Shown one piece after another: positions 1 through 8,171 of a DNA stretch of 56,590 nt (its first letter is position 1; each line of letters starts with the position of its first letter). The stretch lies in assembly GCF_934371575.1 (NCBI RefSeq), contig NZ_CAKRNY010000022.1, positions 1-56,590 of the forward strand, in the 5' to 3' direction. This DNA is from an uncultured Blautia sp. Lineage in GTDB: Bacteria; Bacillota; Clostridia; Lachnospirales; Lachnospiraceae. The translations under genes and the position numbers were made by a program. The notes under the pieces are model-generated. The model was not told where the DNA came from, did no database searches, and saw only the letters and a program-made list of their open reading frames with translations.

Positions 1-88
1 CCTGATTAAGATTATTCTGTTCTGCTTCATTGATTCCAAGCAATTCATCATAAGAAGTAAGCTGAATTTCTTTCTTAAGTTTACGCAT
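1..88 (-). CDS. ParB-like partition protein, N-terminal fragment
   Basis: The first 29 codons of a gene that runs off the left edge. The ATG (86-88) overlaps the end of parA by 8 bp, the tight coupling usual for parA-parB pairs. The visible N-terminus contains KEIQLTSYDELLGI, which resembles the start of ParB/Spo0J-like proteins carried by integrative elements of Clostridia. No DNA-binding domain is inside the window, so the assignment rests on this short segment and on the adjacent parA. A ParB would bind parS-like sites and work with ParA to segregate or stabilise the element. Confidence 0.6.
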   Translation of the reverse strand, partial: MRKLKKEIQLTSYDELLGINEAEQNNLNQ

Positions 89-857
89 GATTCAGCACCT
101 CCTGGACAAGTGCCTGGTAGCTGTACGCACCTTTTCCTTTTGCATCATAAGAAAAAATACTGACACCTTCTGATGCAGTTTCAGCAAGGGCTTCTGTTCT
201 TGGAATTGTCTGATCAAAAATTTTAATCTCCGCCCCATAAGCATCTCGTACTGCCTGCTTGTTTCTTTTTGAGTTGTTGTAATGACAGCTGTCCATTGTA
301 AACAAAATGCCTTCAATCTGTAACTCAGGATTGAATCTCTGATGAATCCCTTTCACAACTTTCAGCAGTTCCATAAGACCATCTGCCGCATAATATTGTG
401 GCTGTACCGGAATCAGCACACTGTCAGCTGCAGTGAGGGCATTGATTGTCAACATTCCCAATGAGGGCATACAGTCAATTAAGATATAATCATAGTCCTG
501 CTTCAAAAGTTCCAAATACTCCTTTAAGACTTTTTCTCTGTCCTCTACCGTAAACAATGACATATCCATTCCCGAAAGAAGTTTATTAGATGGAATCACA
601 TCTATTCCTTCTGCATGATGTAAAACAGCCTCCTTAGGATCAAATTCTAATCCCATGATAATATTTTCCATCATTGTTTTCAGGGTCACTCTCAAATTCT
701 TTGGAAATCCAAGTCCCATTGTCAAATGTCCCTGTGGATCTGCGTCAACCAGCACAACTTTCTTTCCTGCTTTAGCCAGTCCTACTCCGAGATTGATAGT
801 AGTAGTAGTCTTTGCCACTCCACCTTTTTGATTTGCGATTGCGATTACTCTGCACAT
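81..857 (-). CDS. parA: ParA/Soj-family partition ATPase
   Basis: A 258-residue deviant-Walker ATPase. The N-terminus shows the ParA P-loop KGGVAKTT (about residues 11-18), followed by VDADPQGHLT (Walker A') and DYILIDCMPS (Walker B). ParA proteins form nucleotide-dependent dimers on DNA and position plasmids, integrative elements or chromosomes together with ParB. A clear AGGAGG lies upstream of the ATG. The gene is followed with an 8-bp overlap by a parB-like start and is preceded by two small mobile-element-type genes (DUF3970-like, DUF6075). The neighbourhood, and the absence of rsmG or mnmG neighbours, point to an integrated mobile element rather than the chromosomal soj-spo0J locus. Confidence 0.9.
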   Translation of the reverse strand: MCRVIAIANQKGGVAKTTTTINLGVGLAKAGKKVVLVDADPQGHLTMGLGFPKNLRVTLKTMMENIIMGLEFDPKEAVLHHAEGIDVIPSNKLLSGMDMSLFTVEDREKVLKEYLELLKQDYDYILIDCMPSLGMLTINALTAADSVLIPVQPQYYAADGLMELLKVVKGIHQRFNPELQIEGILFTMDSCHYNNSKRNKQAVRDAYGAEIKIFDQTIPRTEALAETASEGVSIFSYDAKGKGAYSYQALVQEVLNHA

Positions 858-868
858 AACTTTTCCTC

Positions 869-1036
869 CTAATGTCTGATTCTTTCAACGTCTACATACA
901 CACGAAAATATTTGTTTGTCCCCTTATTTGCATAAGGCTCTGATATACTTAAAATTTCAAAGTTACTATTTTTTTCCAATATTTTTCGGAACCATTTCAA
1001 TTCATTTGTTGTTCCCTGTAATCTGATTTTCAGCAT
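869..1036 (-). CDS. small DUF3970-like protein
   Basis: A 55-residue gene. It begins MLKIRLQGTTNELKWF and contains ILSISEPYANKGTNKYFRVY, which fits my memory of the DUF3970 pattern (basic start, then S-x-P-Y-x-N-x-G, then Y-x-R-x-Y). A GGAGG-like site lies about 8 bases before the ATG. It sits between parA (11 bp downstream) and the DUF6075 gene (19 bp upstream) on the same strand, so it probably shares their transcript. Genes of this kind are common accessory genes of integrative elements in Firmicutes; no function is known. The family name is recognition from memory, not a search. Confidence 0.65.
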   Translation of the reverse strand: MLKIRLQGTTNELKWFRKILEKNSNFEILSISEPYANKGTNKYFRVYVDVERIRH

Positions 1037-1055
1037 TTTTGACCTCCAATCATTT

Positions 1056-1490
1056 TTAGGAGCAATATTCTGGATAACGTATCTTTATTGCCTCCCAAAA
1101 GAATTTTGCATACCCACAACAAAACAGATCTTCTACTGTATAACAGCTGCACTCCGATAACTGTTTTTCCGCATCTTCATAGTCATAGACACTGGGTGTA
1201 CCGTTGCAGTAAAGATTAAATGCCATGCGTACAACTCTGACACTACCACTTGTCTGCCATCCTTCCTGCAGACATTCTGGCTTCACATTGCCATTTTTAA
1301 AATCATAAATTCTGTTAACGTGCTTTCGTGTATCTCTGTCGATTCCAAGACAATATACCAATGCTTTGTGATATACGTCTTTCCATCTGCATTTAGGCAG
1401 ATATTCCAAATAGAACTCCTTGTGTTCTTTGTTCATAAAAGTTATTGTGCGAGCATCCTCGTCAGCTGCGCCTATCGCTGTACTTGCCAT
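1056..1490 (-). CDS. DUF6075 family protein
   Basis: 144 residues. The stretches DVYHKALVYCLGI, RIYDFKNGNVKPECL, EGWQTSGS and RMAFNLYCNG are the conserved signature I associate with DUF6075, a protein of unknown function found repeatedly on integrative and conjugative elements of Clostridia. The start at 1490 is supported by an AGGAGG at the usual distance. It is the last gene before a 339-bp non-coding stretch that ends at the tsf operon, so it is probably the first gene of the element at this junction. It is cysteine-rich towards the C-terminus (CSCYTVEDLFCCGY). Confidence 0.8.
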   Translation of the reverse strand: MASTAIGAADEDARTITFMNKEHKEFYLEYLPKCRWKDVYHKALVYCLGIDRDTRKHVNRIYDFKNGNVKPECLQEGWQTSGSVRVVRMAFNLYCNGTPSVYDYEDAEKQLSECSCYTVEDLFCCGYAKFFWEAIKIRYPEYCS

Positions 1491-1829
1491 ACTGATTTCC
1501 TCCTTATAAAATTATTTTTTAAGTTTATAATTTGTTTTTTGAAAATTATGGTGATCTGATGAAACCGCTGATAATTTGAGTAACTTCGCTGAAGATTGCA
1601 AGCCTTTGCTTTTACTCAGTTTTTCCTTACTCAATACTCAATTTGGGGAGATTCTTGGTGATTTCCAGCGATGCTTGGCGGTATTTAGGACTTTTTTAGA
1701 AAAATATAGAAAAAAGCCCCGAAAACCTTATAATCACTGTGAAACGTAGTGTTTATAAGGCTTTCAGGGCCTTTAAATACTTAAATTCAGACTTATTAAA
1801 ATAATATAATGAAAACTTAAGTTAATGGA
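1491..1829. other. non-coding junction between mobile element and tsf operon
   Basis: No convincing gene. The stretch is AT-rich and holds short repeated ACTCA-type words (about 1614-1650). At the tsf-proximal side it holds a long imperfect hairpin (1714-1771, described separately). This is where the host ribosomal operon meets the parA/parB element, so an attachment site is expected here or beyond the hairpin, but none can be defined from one end alone. Confidence 0.6.
1709..1771 (-). terminator. long hairpin with T-tract after tsf
   Basis: About 25-bp arms (1714-1738 against 1748-1771) pair with few mismatches around a 9-nt loop. On the minus strand the right-hand arm is followed by six T residues (1709-1714), the layout of an intrinsic terminator for rpsB-tsf. 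The arms are longer than needed for termination and contain CCTTATAA words, so the site could also be a recombinase target at the element junction (inference). Confidence 0.7.
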
Positions 1830-2768
1830 TTACTTACCCATCTGCTTTGCAACCTCTGCTGCGAAGTCTTCTTCTTTCTTCTCGATACCATCACCGGTCT
1901 CGTAACGAACGAAGCCTTTGATTGCGATCTTAGCGCCGTTCTCTTTAGCAACCTGTGCTACGTAATTTCCAACGGACTGTTTTCCGTCTTCTGCTTTAAC
2001 GTAAACCTGGTCAAGAAGGCAGATTTCTTTAAGCTCTTTCTTAATACGTCCCTGGATCATTCCCTGAATAACCTTCTCCGGTTTCTGGGATTCCTTAGGA
2101 TCGTTCTGAATCTGAGCCATAAGAATCTCTTTCTCATGCTCAATGTACTCAGCACTTACTTCGCTGTCGCTTGTGTAAACAGGCTTCAGAGCTGCAACCT
2201 GCATTGCAACGTTCTTAGCCATCTCTTTAACAGCATCGTTAACAACATCTGTCTCAACGTCTACAAGAACGCCAATCTTTCCACCCATATGTGTGTAGGA
2301 AGCAACGAAACCGTTCTCTTCTTTCATCTGAGCGAATCTACGGATGTTCATGTTCTCACCGATAACTGCGATCTGAGCTGCAAGAGCTTCTTTAACAGTT
2401 TTAGCTGTATCAAGTGCCCATGCCTCTCCAAGGAATGCATCAATATCAGCTGCTGTAGTTGTCAGAGCCTGAGCTGCAACATCTGCAACATACTGCTGGA
2501 ATTTCTCATTCTTAGCAACGAAGTCTGTCTCAGAGTTAACCTCAACAACAACTGCGCTCTTTCCATCCTCAGCAACAAGTGTCTTGCAAAGACCCTCTGC
2601 TGCAACACGGTTAGCTTTCTTCTGAGCTGTAGCAAGACCTTTCTCGCGAAGGAACTCTACTGCTTTATCCATATCGCCTTCTGTAGCTGTAAGAGCTTTC
2701 TTACAGTCCATCATTCCAGCGCCGGTTAATTCTCTTAACTCTTTTACCTGTGCTGCTGTAATAGCCAT
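1830..2768 (-). CDS. tsf: translation elongation factor Ts
   Basis: 312 residues, the nucleotide exchange factor that regenerates EF-Tu-GTP. The N-terminal UBA-like module reads MAITAAQVKELRELTGAGMM DCKKAL, followed by the conserved EF-Ts signature VVVEVNSETDFVAKN (about residues 73-87). The start is taken at 2768 because the AGGAGG is 8 bases from this ATG; an in-frame ATG at 2774 is only 2 bases from it. The gene follows rpsB by 26 bp in one operon. A pyrH gene normally comes next in Firmicutes; here a terminator and mobile-element genes follow instead. Confidence 0.98.
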   Translation of the reverse strand: MAITAAQVKELRELTGAGMMDCKKALTATEGDMDKAVEFLREKGLATAQKKANRVAAEGLCKTLVAEDGKSAVVVEVNSETDFVAKNEKFQQYVADVAAQALTTTAADIDAFLGEAWALDTAKTVKEALAAQIAVIGENMNIRRFAQMKEENGFVASYTHMGGKIGVLVDVETDVVNDAVKEMAKNVAMQVAALKPVYTSDSEVSAEYIEHEKEILMAQIQNDPKESQKPEKVIQGMIQGRIKKELKEICLLDQVYVKAEDGKQSVGNYVAQVAKENGAKIAIKGFVRYETGDGIEKKEEDFAAEVAKQMGK

Positions 2769-2794
2769 TTTCATTTCCTCCTGATAGATTGTTA

Positions 2795-3535
2795 TTATTC
2801 CTCTGTAGCAAACTCTTCAGACTCAGCCTGGATCTCTCCCTCAGCATCTGTCTGTCCCTGGTTAGCTTCGATAACTGCGTCAGCCATTTTGGAAACGATC
2901 AGTTTTACAGCACGGATAGCGTCATCGTTACCCGGAATTACGTAATCCAGTTCTTCTGGGTCACAGTTTGTATCACAGATTCCGATAAGCGGGATTCCCA
3001 GTGTATGAGCTTCCTGGATACAGATCTTCTCTTTCTTAGGATCTACTACGAAGATAGCATCTGGAAGTCTCTTCATCTCTTTGATACCACCAAGGTTCTT
3101 CTGAAGTTTGTCTAATTCTTTTCTTAAAGCGATAACTTCTTTCTTAGGCAGAACATCGAATGTTCCATCAGCTTCCATAGCCTCGATCTCTTTCAGTTTA
3201 GCAATACGGCTCTGGATAGTCTTGAAGTTGGTAAGCATACCACCTAACCATCTCTCGTTTACATAGTACTGTCCGCAACGCTCAGCCTCTGTCTTGATTG
3301 CATCCTGAGCCTGTTTCTTAGTACCAACGAAAAGAATGCTTCCGCCATCAGCTACGATATCAGCGATTGCATTGTAAGCATCGTCAACCATTCCTACAGA
3401 CTGCTGTAAGTCGATGATATAGATACCATTTCTCTCTGTGTAGATGTACGGAGCCATTTTAGGGTTCCATCTTCTTGTCTGATGTCCGAAATGAACACCT
3501 GCCTCTAAAAGCTGTTTCATTGAAATAACGCTCAT
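2795..3535 (-). CDS. rpsB: 30S ribosomal protein S2
   Basis: 246 residues with the canonical S2 features: [20 protein letters not shown] at the N-terminus (signature 1), [23 protein letters not shown], and [12 protein letters not shown] followed by a C-terminal [11 protein letters not shown] motif. The last 25 residues form a short acidic tail. It is the first gene of the rpsB-tsf operon. Its own promoter lies at 3657-3686, and a folded leader of about 115 nt precedes the start codon. Confidence 0.98.
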   Translation of the reverse strand: MSVISMKQLLEAGVHFGHQTRRWNPKMAPYIYTERNGIYIIDLQQSVGMVDDAYNAIADIVADGGSILFVGTKKQAQDAIKTEAERCGQYYVNERWLGGMLTNFKTIQSRIAKLKEIEAMEADGTFDVLPKKEVIALRKELDKLQKNLGGIKEMKRLPDAIFVVDPKKEKICIQEAHTLGIPLIGICDTNCDPEELDYVIPGNDDAIRAVKLIVSKMADAVIEANQGQTDAEGEIQAESEEFATEE

Positions 3536-3564
3536 GTCTTTTTCTCCTTTTGGTTAAATTCTTC

Positions 3565-3632
3565 CGCATGGATCCTTTTCCTCTCGGACCCAGCCTCACA
3601 CCGCAGGGCACCATCCTGGGAATCTCCATGCG
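3565..3632 (-). ncRNA. structured rpsB leader (candidate S2 autoregulatory element)
   Basis: In the transcript the ends of this stretch pair perfectly over 8 bp (CGCATGGA with TCCATGCG). An inner CCCAG/CTGGG pairing and a G/C-rich apical part lie between them. The structure lies between the promoter and the rpsB ribosome site. Ribosomal protein operons often carry such leaders for feedback by the encoded protein; that role is inferred. Confidence 0.5.
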
Positions 3633-3656
3633 TGTTTGATGGTTTACAACTTTTGC

Positions 3657-3686
3657 ATTATAACATGACAAAACCCTCCGTGTAAA
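3657..3686 (-). promoter_or_regulatory. rpsB promoter
   Basis: On the minus strand, TTTACA (3681-3686), an 18-bp spacer and a perfect TATAAT (3657-3662). It overlaps the loop and arm of the preceding terminator hairpin, so termination of the upstream unit and initiation of rpsB-tsf are packed together. Confidence 0.75.
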
Positions 3687-3696
3687 GAGGGTTTTT
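3670..3696. terminator. bidirectional-type hairpin before rpsB
   Basis: AAAACCCTC (3670-3678) pairs with GAGGGTTTT (3687-3695) around an 8-nt loop, with T-runs on either side. It ends the transcript of the upstream pseudouridine synthase gene. Confidence 0.75.
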
Positions 3697-3741
3697 ACAT
3701 TTTTTCCTTTATATTTTGCCTATATTTTTCCAGATTCTGAA

Positions 3742-3805
3742 GTAAAGCAGACATTCCAGGTCCGCTTCGCTACTTGCTCATGAACGCAGTCGCTTCGCGA
3801 TCTGT
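3742..3805 (-). repeat. interspersed hairpin repeat, copy 1
   Basis: 64 bp that match 24002-24065 at 57 of 64 positions. The identical core includes GCTACTTGCTCATGAACGCA and GTCGCTTCGCGA (plus-strand reading). It contains small inverted repeats (TCGCTTCGCGA) and ends at the stop codon of the pseudouridine synthase gene. A diverged third copy is at 19448-19493. Confidence 0.75.
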
Positions 3806-4554
3806 TATCTGCCTTCCTTCAGTACAGCCAGCTCCTCTTTTGTCAATTCCCTGGCTTTTCCCTTAGGCAGATCCTCCGGCAGTGTCAATGATCCCATAGA
3901 GATCCGTTTCAGATAAATCACTTTCTTTCCAACTGCCTCCATCATCCTTTTTACCTGATGAAAACGCCCTTCGTGAATTGTGAGAAGAATTTCCGAGTAC
4001 CACTGTTCTGATTCACCATCTTCTTTCCAGGTTCGCAATATTTCAAGTTTTCCGGGAAGCGTCAGCTCCTCATCTCCAATATCCACACCTGCCTGGATTT
4101 TCTCAACATCCTCCGGCACTACCTTGCCCTCAGTTACTGCGAAATAGGTCTTATCCACATGCTTTTTCGGGGAAAGCAGCTGATGTGCCAGCTGACCATC
4201 ATCTGTGATCAAAAGCAGCCCTTCTGTATCCTTATCAAGCCGCCCTACCGGAAAAAGATTTCTCCTGGCATCTCCCGGCACCAGTTCCAGAACAGTTTTC
4301 TCTTTTAGATCCTCTGTGGCGCTTACATACCCGGCCGGCTTGTGCAATAGATAATAAACGAATTCCGGAGCTACGCCAAGCCGCTCACCGCCAAATTCCA
4401 CCACATCTGTTTCCGGATCCACCTTCAGTTCCGGTCTCTTGGCTTTCTCCCCATTTACCAGAACCATTCCCTTCTGAATCAGCTTCTTTACCTCTGTTCT
4501 TGTACCGGCACCGGCATCTGCCAGAAATTTATCCAGTCTTACTGCTTTTCCCAT
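3805..4554 (-). CDS. RsuA/RluB-family rRNA pseudouridine synthase
   Basis: 249 residues. An N-terminal S4 RNA-binding domain (RLDKFLADAGAGTRTEVKKL, VLVNG) is followed by the catalytic core with YLLHKPAGYVSAT and the catalytic aspartate in GRLDKDTEGLLL (about residue 104). LTIHEGRFHQVKRM is the family C-terminal motif. Enzymes of this family isomerise a specific uridine in 16S (RsuA) or 23S (RluB) rRNA; the N-terminal arrangement suits RsuA, but the target cannot be fixed from sequence. It lies 46 bp after the ABC permease gene and ends against a hairpin repeat and a terminator. Confidence 0.9.
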   Translation of the reverse strand: MGKAVRLDKFLADAGAGTRTEVKKLIQKGMVLVNGEKAKRPELKVDPETDVVEFGGERLGVAPEFVYYLLHKPAGYVSATEDLKEKTVLELVPGDARRNLFPVGRLDKDTEGLLLITDDGQLAHQLLSPKKHVDKTYFAVTEGKVVPEDVEKIQAGVDIGDEELTLPGKLEILRTWKEDGESEQWYSEILLTIHEGRFHQVKRMMEAVGKKVIYLKRISMGSLTLPEDLPKGKARELTKEELAVLKEGR

Positions 4555-4591
4555 TTCTGTTTCTCCTCACAGCCAAAGCCGGTCTGAAACA

Positions 4592-4612
4592 GTTCTGGTT
4601 TTATTCCAGAAC
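4592..4612 (-). other. hairpin over the permease stop codon
   Basis: GTTCTGG and CCAGAAC pair over 7 bp around a 7-nt loop that carries the stop codon of the ABC permease gene. No T-run follows, so it is at best a weak terminator or an mRNA end-stabilising hairpin before the pseudouridine synthase gene. Confidence 0.4.
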
Positions 4613-6757
4613 TTCAAAGGCCTGGGCTCTCTCATAATCTTCTCTCATAAATTCCGGAACATCTTTTTTCAGAATGACCCAGTATTCATCTGCCTCCTGC
4701 CCGTCTATCATTACCTTCAGATTCGACCACATTCCCGTCTCTCTTTTTTCCCAAAACGGCACCAGCTGGTAGCATTTCAGCACTTTTTTCAATGCCTCGA
4801 TCTGTTCTTCCTTATCGTAAACCACTGGAGAAGAATACTCTGTTCCATTTTCATTCATGAAGTATGTTGCTTCCACAGATGTAAGCTTTACATCATCCAT
4901 AGATAAAGGATACCCTGTTTTCTTTAAAATTTCAACTGTACGTTTAAACTGAGGATATACATAAAAGCCGGAAGAAAAATAGTAATCTCCCACGGCACCA
5001 ATTACCATTCCGGAAGCTTCTTCCAGAGAAGGTACATTTGCATAGGTAATCATCAGATTTGCACATGGAGTTCCGGTAAACACACTGGCATCAGCCTCTT
5101 CCACATCCTGTCTGAACGCCTCCACCAATTGCTCTCTTTTTGCCTTATTATCCTGGAAAAGAGAAATGGTTTCTCCATTGGCAAAATCACATTGTACCTG
5201 ATCCAGATATTTATTATCCAGCGCAAGAACCGAATAACGTTCTGCCTTCAGGGTTCCCTGCTCGAAGCTTTTCTCCAGTAAATCCTTCACATTTTCTTTG
5301 CTTACCATATAGGAACGATAAACAGAACTGCCGGATTTCAGGTCATAACGAACCGGAATGCGAACAGTATTTCCACTTTCATCCCATAAATTTGTACTCA
5401 GTGCCACATCATCCGAGAGTGATTTGCAGATATCCTCATTTTCATCTGTAATTCTTTCTATGACTTCATAAATGCTCTGGGAAATACCAACATTATCATT
5501 TACTGCATTTCCACCTGCATTATCAGACTCCTTCATGGTAACAGTGCCGTCCTCTTTTATTTCAATATTACTCCAGGCCTCGTAACCCAACTGTGAGATT
5601 CCCAATGCAATATTTTCAATCTTATCATAAGAAGGAATATATTTATCATAGCCTGTCAGATCAAAGCTGAACACACATGCCAGTACCGCCACACAAACGC
5701 TGCTTATTACAAACTGAAGCTTGTGTGCAAAAAATTTCCGGTAATCTCTGTAATAGAGGATTCCCATAATTCCATTGGCAAGAAGAGTTCCAAAGATCAT
5801 TCCAAAGATCCACCATACTATTCTGGAACTGCCTGTGGGAAGCAGATAAAAAATCATTCCCACTCCCAGTCCGGTTGGTACAACCACCAGGAATCTTACG
5901 ATCATACCTGCCCATTTATAAACAAAAGCCAAACCGGTTCTCTCGGATTTTCTGTGAACAAAAGTGTAAAATCCAAGAATTCCCAGAACCGCTGTCAGCA
6001 AGATCACAAACAGCAATAAGCTTCCACAGCTTCCTTCTGCATATTTTTGAGAAAAAGTATAGGCAAGCATAACCGGCGAGGTCAACTCTGCAAGTACTTT
6101 TGTAATTCCGTAAGAAACAGAACCGTCGAAACAGGTACGATAAAATGCACCTTCATACAACCGTATTAATATGGAAAGAGTGGGACCATATGCCGCCACA
6201 GCCACCAGAAGCAAAGCACCCATAAGAAAATGTCCTGTCAGACAGATCACCAGCACTACTGAAAAATACATCAGCAGATACAACAGCAAATGAAATGCCA
6301 ACATAACAAATGCCATTTTCATAAGGTGAAGGCTGAAAAAGCCTCTCATCGCTCCAATACAGATAGTGAAAAACTCCATTGCCAGGTATGGGATTAAGAA
6401 GAATAAAAATGACTGCAATGTTTTATTCCAGAACATTCTGCTTCTTTTCACAGGAAGGCTGTGATAAAAATCAATTTTCCTAGGGGAATACAAATACCAG
6501 AACTGGCTGATCCCGTTAAACAAAGCTGCAATCCCCACAACCACCAGCCCTGTAAGCATAAACCCGTCACGCCACAGATTTTCATACAAAAGACTGATCT
6601 GATCTGCACTGTAGCCCATTCCAAACCAGTTTCCAAGCATGATCAGCTCTGCCACTGGAAAAGCAAGCAACAATCCAATGGTAACAGCTGCCGGGATCCA
6701 GGTCAGCCCCTTTGAAGAAACCTTCATATATCTGCTAGAATAAATTTTTGATTTCAT
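4601..6757 (-). CDS. ABC transporter permease with DUF6449-like C-terminus
   Basis: 718 residues. The N-terminal half (about residues 15-360) has many hydrophobic segments, as in ABC-2 type permeases; SRYMKVSSKGLTWIP precedes the first. The C-terminal half (about 365-718) is mainly hydrophilic and probably outside the membrane; it resembles the DUF6449 region seen in Lachnospiraceae permeases. The start at 6757 is chosen because GGAGG is 9 bases away. The reading frame overlaps the ATPase gene, which ends at 6735, by 23 bp. With the ATPase and the GntR regulator it forms a YtrABC-like unit; such systems often respond to cell-wall-active agents. The substrate is unknown. Confidence 0.8.
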   Translation of the reverse strand: MKSKIYSSRYMKVSSKGLTWIPAAVTIGLLLAFPVAELIMLGNWFGMGYSADQISLLYENLWRDGFMLTGLVVVGIAALFNGISQFWYLYSPRKIDFYHSLPVKRSRMFWNKTLQSFLFFLIPYLAMEFFTICIGAMRGFFSLHLMKMAFVMLAFHLLLYLLMYFSVVLVICLTGHFLMGALLLVAVAAYGPTLSILIRLYEGAFYRTCFDGSVSYGITKVLAELTSPVMLAYTFSQKYAEGSCGSLLLFVILLTAVLGILGFYTFVHRKSERTGLAFVYKWAGMIVRFLVVVPTGLGVGMIFYLLPTGSSRIVWWIFGMIFGTLLANGIMGILYYRDYRKFFAHKLQFVISSVCVAVLACVFSFDLTGYDKYIPSYDKIENIALGISQLGYEAWSNIEIKEDGTVTMKESDNAGGNAVNDNVGISQSIYEVIERITDENEDICKSLSDDVALSTNLWDESGNTVRIPVRYDLKSGSSVYRSYMVSKENVKDLLEKSFEQGTLKAERYSVLALDNKYLDQVQCDFANGETISLFQDNKAKREQLVEAFRQDVEEADASVFTGTPCANLMITYANVPSLEEASGMVIGAVGDYYFSSGFYVYPQFKRTVEILKKTGYPLSMDDVKLTSVEATYFMNENGTEYSSPVVYDKEEQIEALKKVLKCYQLVPFWEKRETGMWSNLKVMIDGQEADEYWVILKKDVPEFMREDYERAQAFEVLE

Positions 6758-7634
6758 AACCGGCCACCTCCGTTTCACTGATAAAAATTTCCTCCAGAGT
6801 CAGAGGAAGCACCTCCATGAAAAGAGGATTTTTCGCCTGGATTTTCTTCATGATCTCACTTCTCGTTCCTCTGGCAGTTATCATAAGAAGGGAACCTTGA
6901 TGCTGCACCTTCAAAACCTGCAGTTCCTTTTCCAGTTCTTTCTCCTGCTGACGTCCGCCAAGCACACACTGTATCTTATGAATGTGGAATTTCATATCCT
7001 CCAGATCCTTTGAGAGAAGGATTCCCCCTTTATGAAGAAGTCCTACATGATCACAGATATCCTCCAGCTCCCTCAGATTATGGGATGCAATCACCGGAGT
7101 GAATTCCCGGTTCATTATTTCCGCAGCAAAAAGACTTTTCACCGCCTGACGCATTACCGGGTCAAGCCCGTCAAAGGTCTCATCACAAAGCAGATATTTC
7201 GTTGCTGCGCATACGCCGATAATAACCAGAAGCTGTTTTTTCATTCCCTTGGAAAAAGTAGAGATTTTCCTTTTTTCCTCCAGATGAAACTGCTCCATCA
7301 ATTCATGAAAAAGCTTGATTCGAAACTGCGGATAAAAATTCCGATAAAAACTTACCATATCTCTGGCTGTATAATTTGCCGGAAAATAGCTGTCATCTGA
7401 AATGTAGAAAAACAGCTTCTTAGCTTCTTCATTTTCATACACCGGCATTCCATCGATCTGAATCTCTCCCTCATCCGGTTTTATAATTCCTGCCATCATT
7501 CGAAGCAGGGTACTTTTCCCTGCGCCATTACTGCCCACAAGTCCGAACACCTCACAGTCTCCGATGTCCAGAGTTGCTTTGTTTACTGCTTTGACAGGGC
7601 CAAACGCCTTACTGCATTCTTTGACTTCTATCAT
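6735..7634 (-). CDS. ABC transporter ATP-binding protein (YtrB/CcmA type)
   Basis: 299 residues. Walker A GSNGAGKS (about 38-45), Q-loop region YISDDSYFP, signature FSKGMKKQ, Walker B YLLCDETFDGLD and switch histidine SHN are all present. The start is set at 7634: GGAGGAG lies 5 bases upstream, and the ATG overlaps the GntR stop codon as ATGA. A longer frame to 7655 lacks a ribosome site. The C-terminal 80 residues are the extra regulatory segment common to ABC-2 ATPases. It should power the permease encoded downstream. Confidence 0.92.
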   Translation of the reverse strand: MIEVKECSKAFGPVKAVNKATLDIGDCEVFGLVGSNGAGKSTLLRMMAGIIKPDEGEIQIDGMPVYENEEAKKLFFYISDDSYFPANYTARDMVSFYRNFYPQFRIKLFHELMEQFHLEEKRKISTFSKGMKKQLLVIIGVCAATKYLLCDETFDGLDPVMRQAVKSLFAAEIMNREFTPVIASHNLRELEDICDHVGLLHKGGILLSKDLEDMKFHIHKIQCVLGGRQQEKELEKELQVLKVQHQGSLLMITARGTRSEIMKKIQAKNPLFMEVLPLTLEEIFISETEVAGYEIKNLF

Positions 7635-8002
7635 TGCTTCTCCTCCTTGTAGCATTCCCTGATAATGTAGATCAGATCTTCTTCCTCCACACCTATTGCC
7701 TTTCCTTTTCGGATCAGATCTTTCAATTCTTTTGTGTAAGAAGCAATACTGATCTTACGCACTTCTTCACTGTCTGCAATATAATTTCCTTTTCCTTTAA
7801 CCGGATAAATCAGTCCTTCCTGCTCCAATTGCATGTAAGCACGCTGGATGGTATTCGGATTGATAGATAGCTCCATTGCCAGCTGACGCACAGAAGGCAT
7901 TCGGGAACCGGACTCCAGGGCACCATTTAAGATCAGGTTCCGAAATTTCTCCTCCACCTGCTCATACAGCGGTCTTCTGTCCTGATAATCCAAAACGATC
8001 AT
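7631..8002 (-). CDS. GntR-family regulator, YtrA subfamily
   Basis: 123 residues. An N-terminal winged helix (RPLYEQVEEKFRNLI, GSRMPSVRQLAMEL, NPNTIQRAYMQLEQEGLI) is followed by a short C-terminal dimerisation tail of about 50 residues, the length typical of the YtrA subfamily. These regulators repress an adjacent ABC transporter operon and their own gene. The gene is first in the operon, overlaps the ATPase gene by 4 bp and is preceded by AAAGGAGG. A perfect 8-bp inverted repeat just after the promoter (8026-8046) is the likely binding site. Confidence 0.92.
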   Translation of the reverse strand: MIVLDYQDRRPLYEQVEEKFRNLILNGALESGSRMPSVRQLAMELSINPNTIQRAYMQLEQEGLIYPVKGKGNYIADSEEVRKISIASYTKELKDLIRKGKAIGVEEEDLIYIIRECYKEEKQ

Positions 8003-8025
8003 AATCAGGCCGCCTCCTTTCCAAG

Positions 8026-8046
8026 TGTATTAATACGTTTAATACA
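8026..8046. promoter_or_regulatory. inverted-repeat operator for the GntR regulator
   Basis: TGTATTAA and TTAATACA form perfect 8-bp arms around 5 bases. The site lies directly downstream of the -10 at 8050-8055 and upstream of the regulator gene, a position suited to repression. Confidence 0.7.
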
Positions 8047-8049
8047 GTT

Positions 8050-8078
8050 AGGATAGCATATATGATCTATAATTTCAA
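8050..8078 (-). promoter_or_regulatory. promoter of the GntR-ABC operon
   Basis: On the minus strand, TTGAAA (8073-8078), a 17-bp spacer and TATCCT (8050-8055). Confidence 0.6.
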
Positions 8079-8102
8079 GACAGACAATTCTTAAATATTT
8101 AT

Positions 8103-8162
8103 AAAAAAGAATCCTCCTAAACAGATTTTGGTCATTTACCTTTTTCTGCTTAAGGAGGATTC
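8103..8162 (-). terminator. terminator after the CPBP gene
   Basis: GAATCCTCCT (8109-8118) pairs with AGGAGGATTC (8153-8162). On the minus strand a TTTTTTAT run follows. It closes the HAD-CPBP transcript. Confidence 0.8.
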
Positions 8163-8171
8163 ACGATTCCT

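Noticed and set aside
2136..2729. 197-codon open frame on the plus strand
   Set aside because: Antisense to tsf; Cys/Ser/Asn-rich shadow without a ribosome site.
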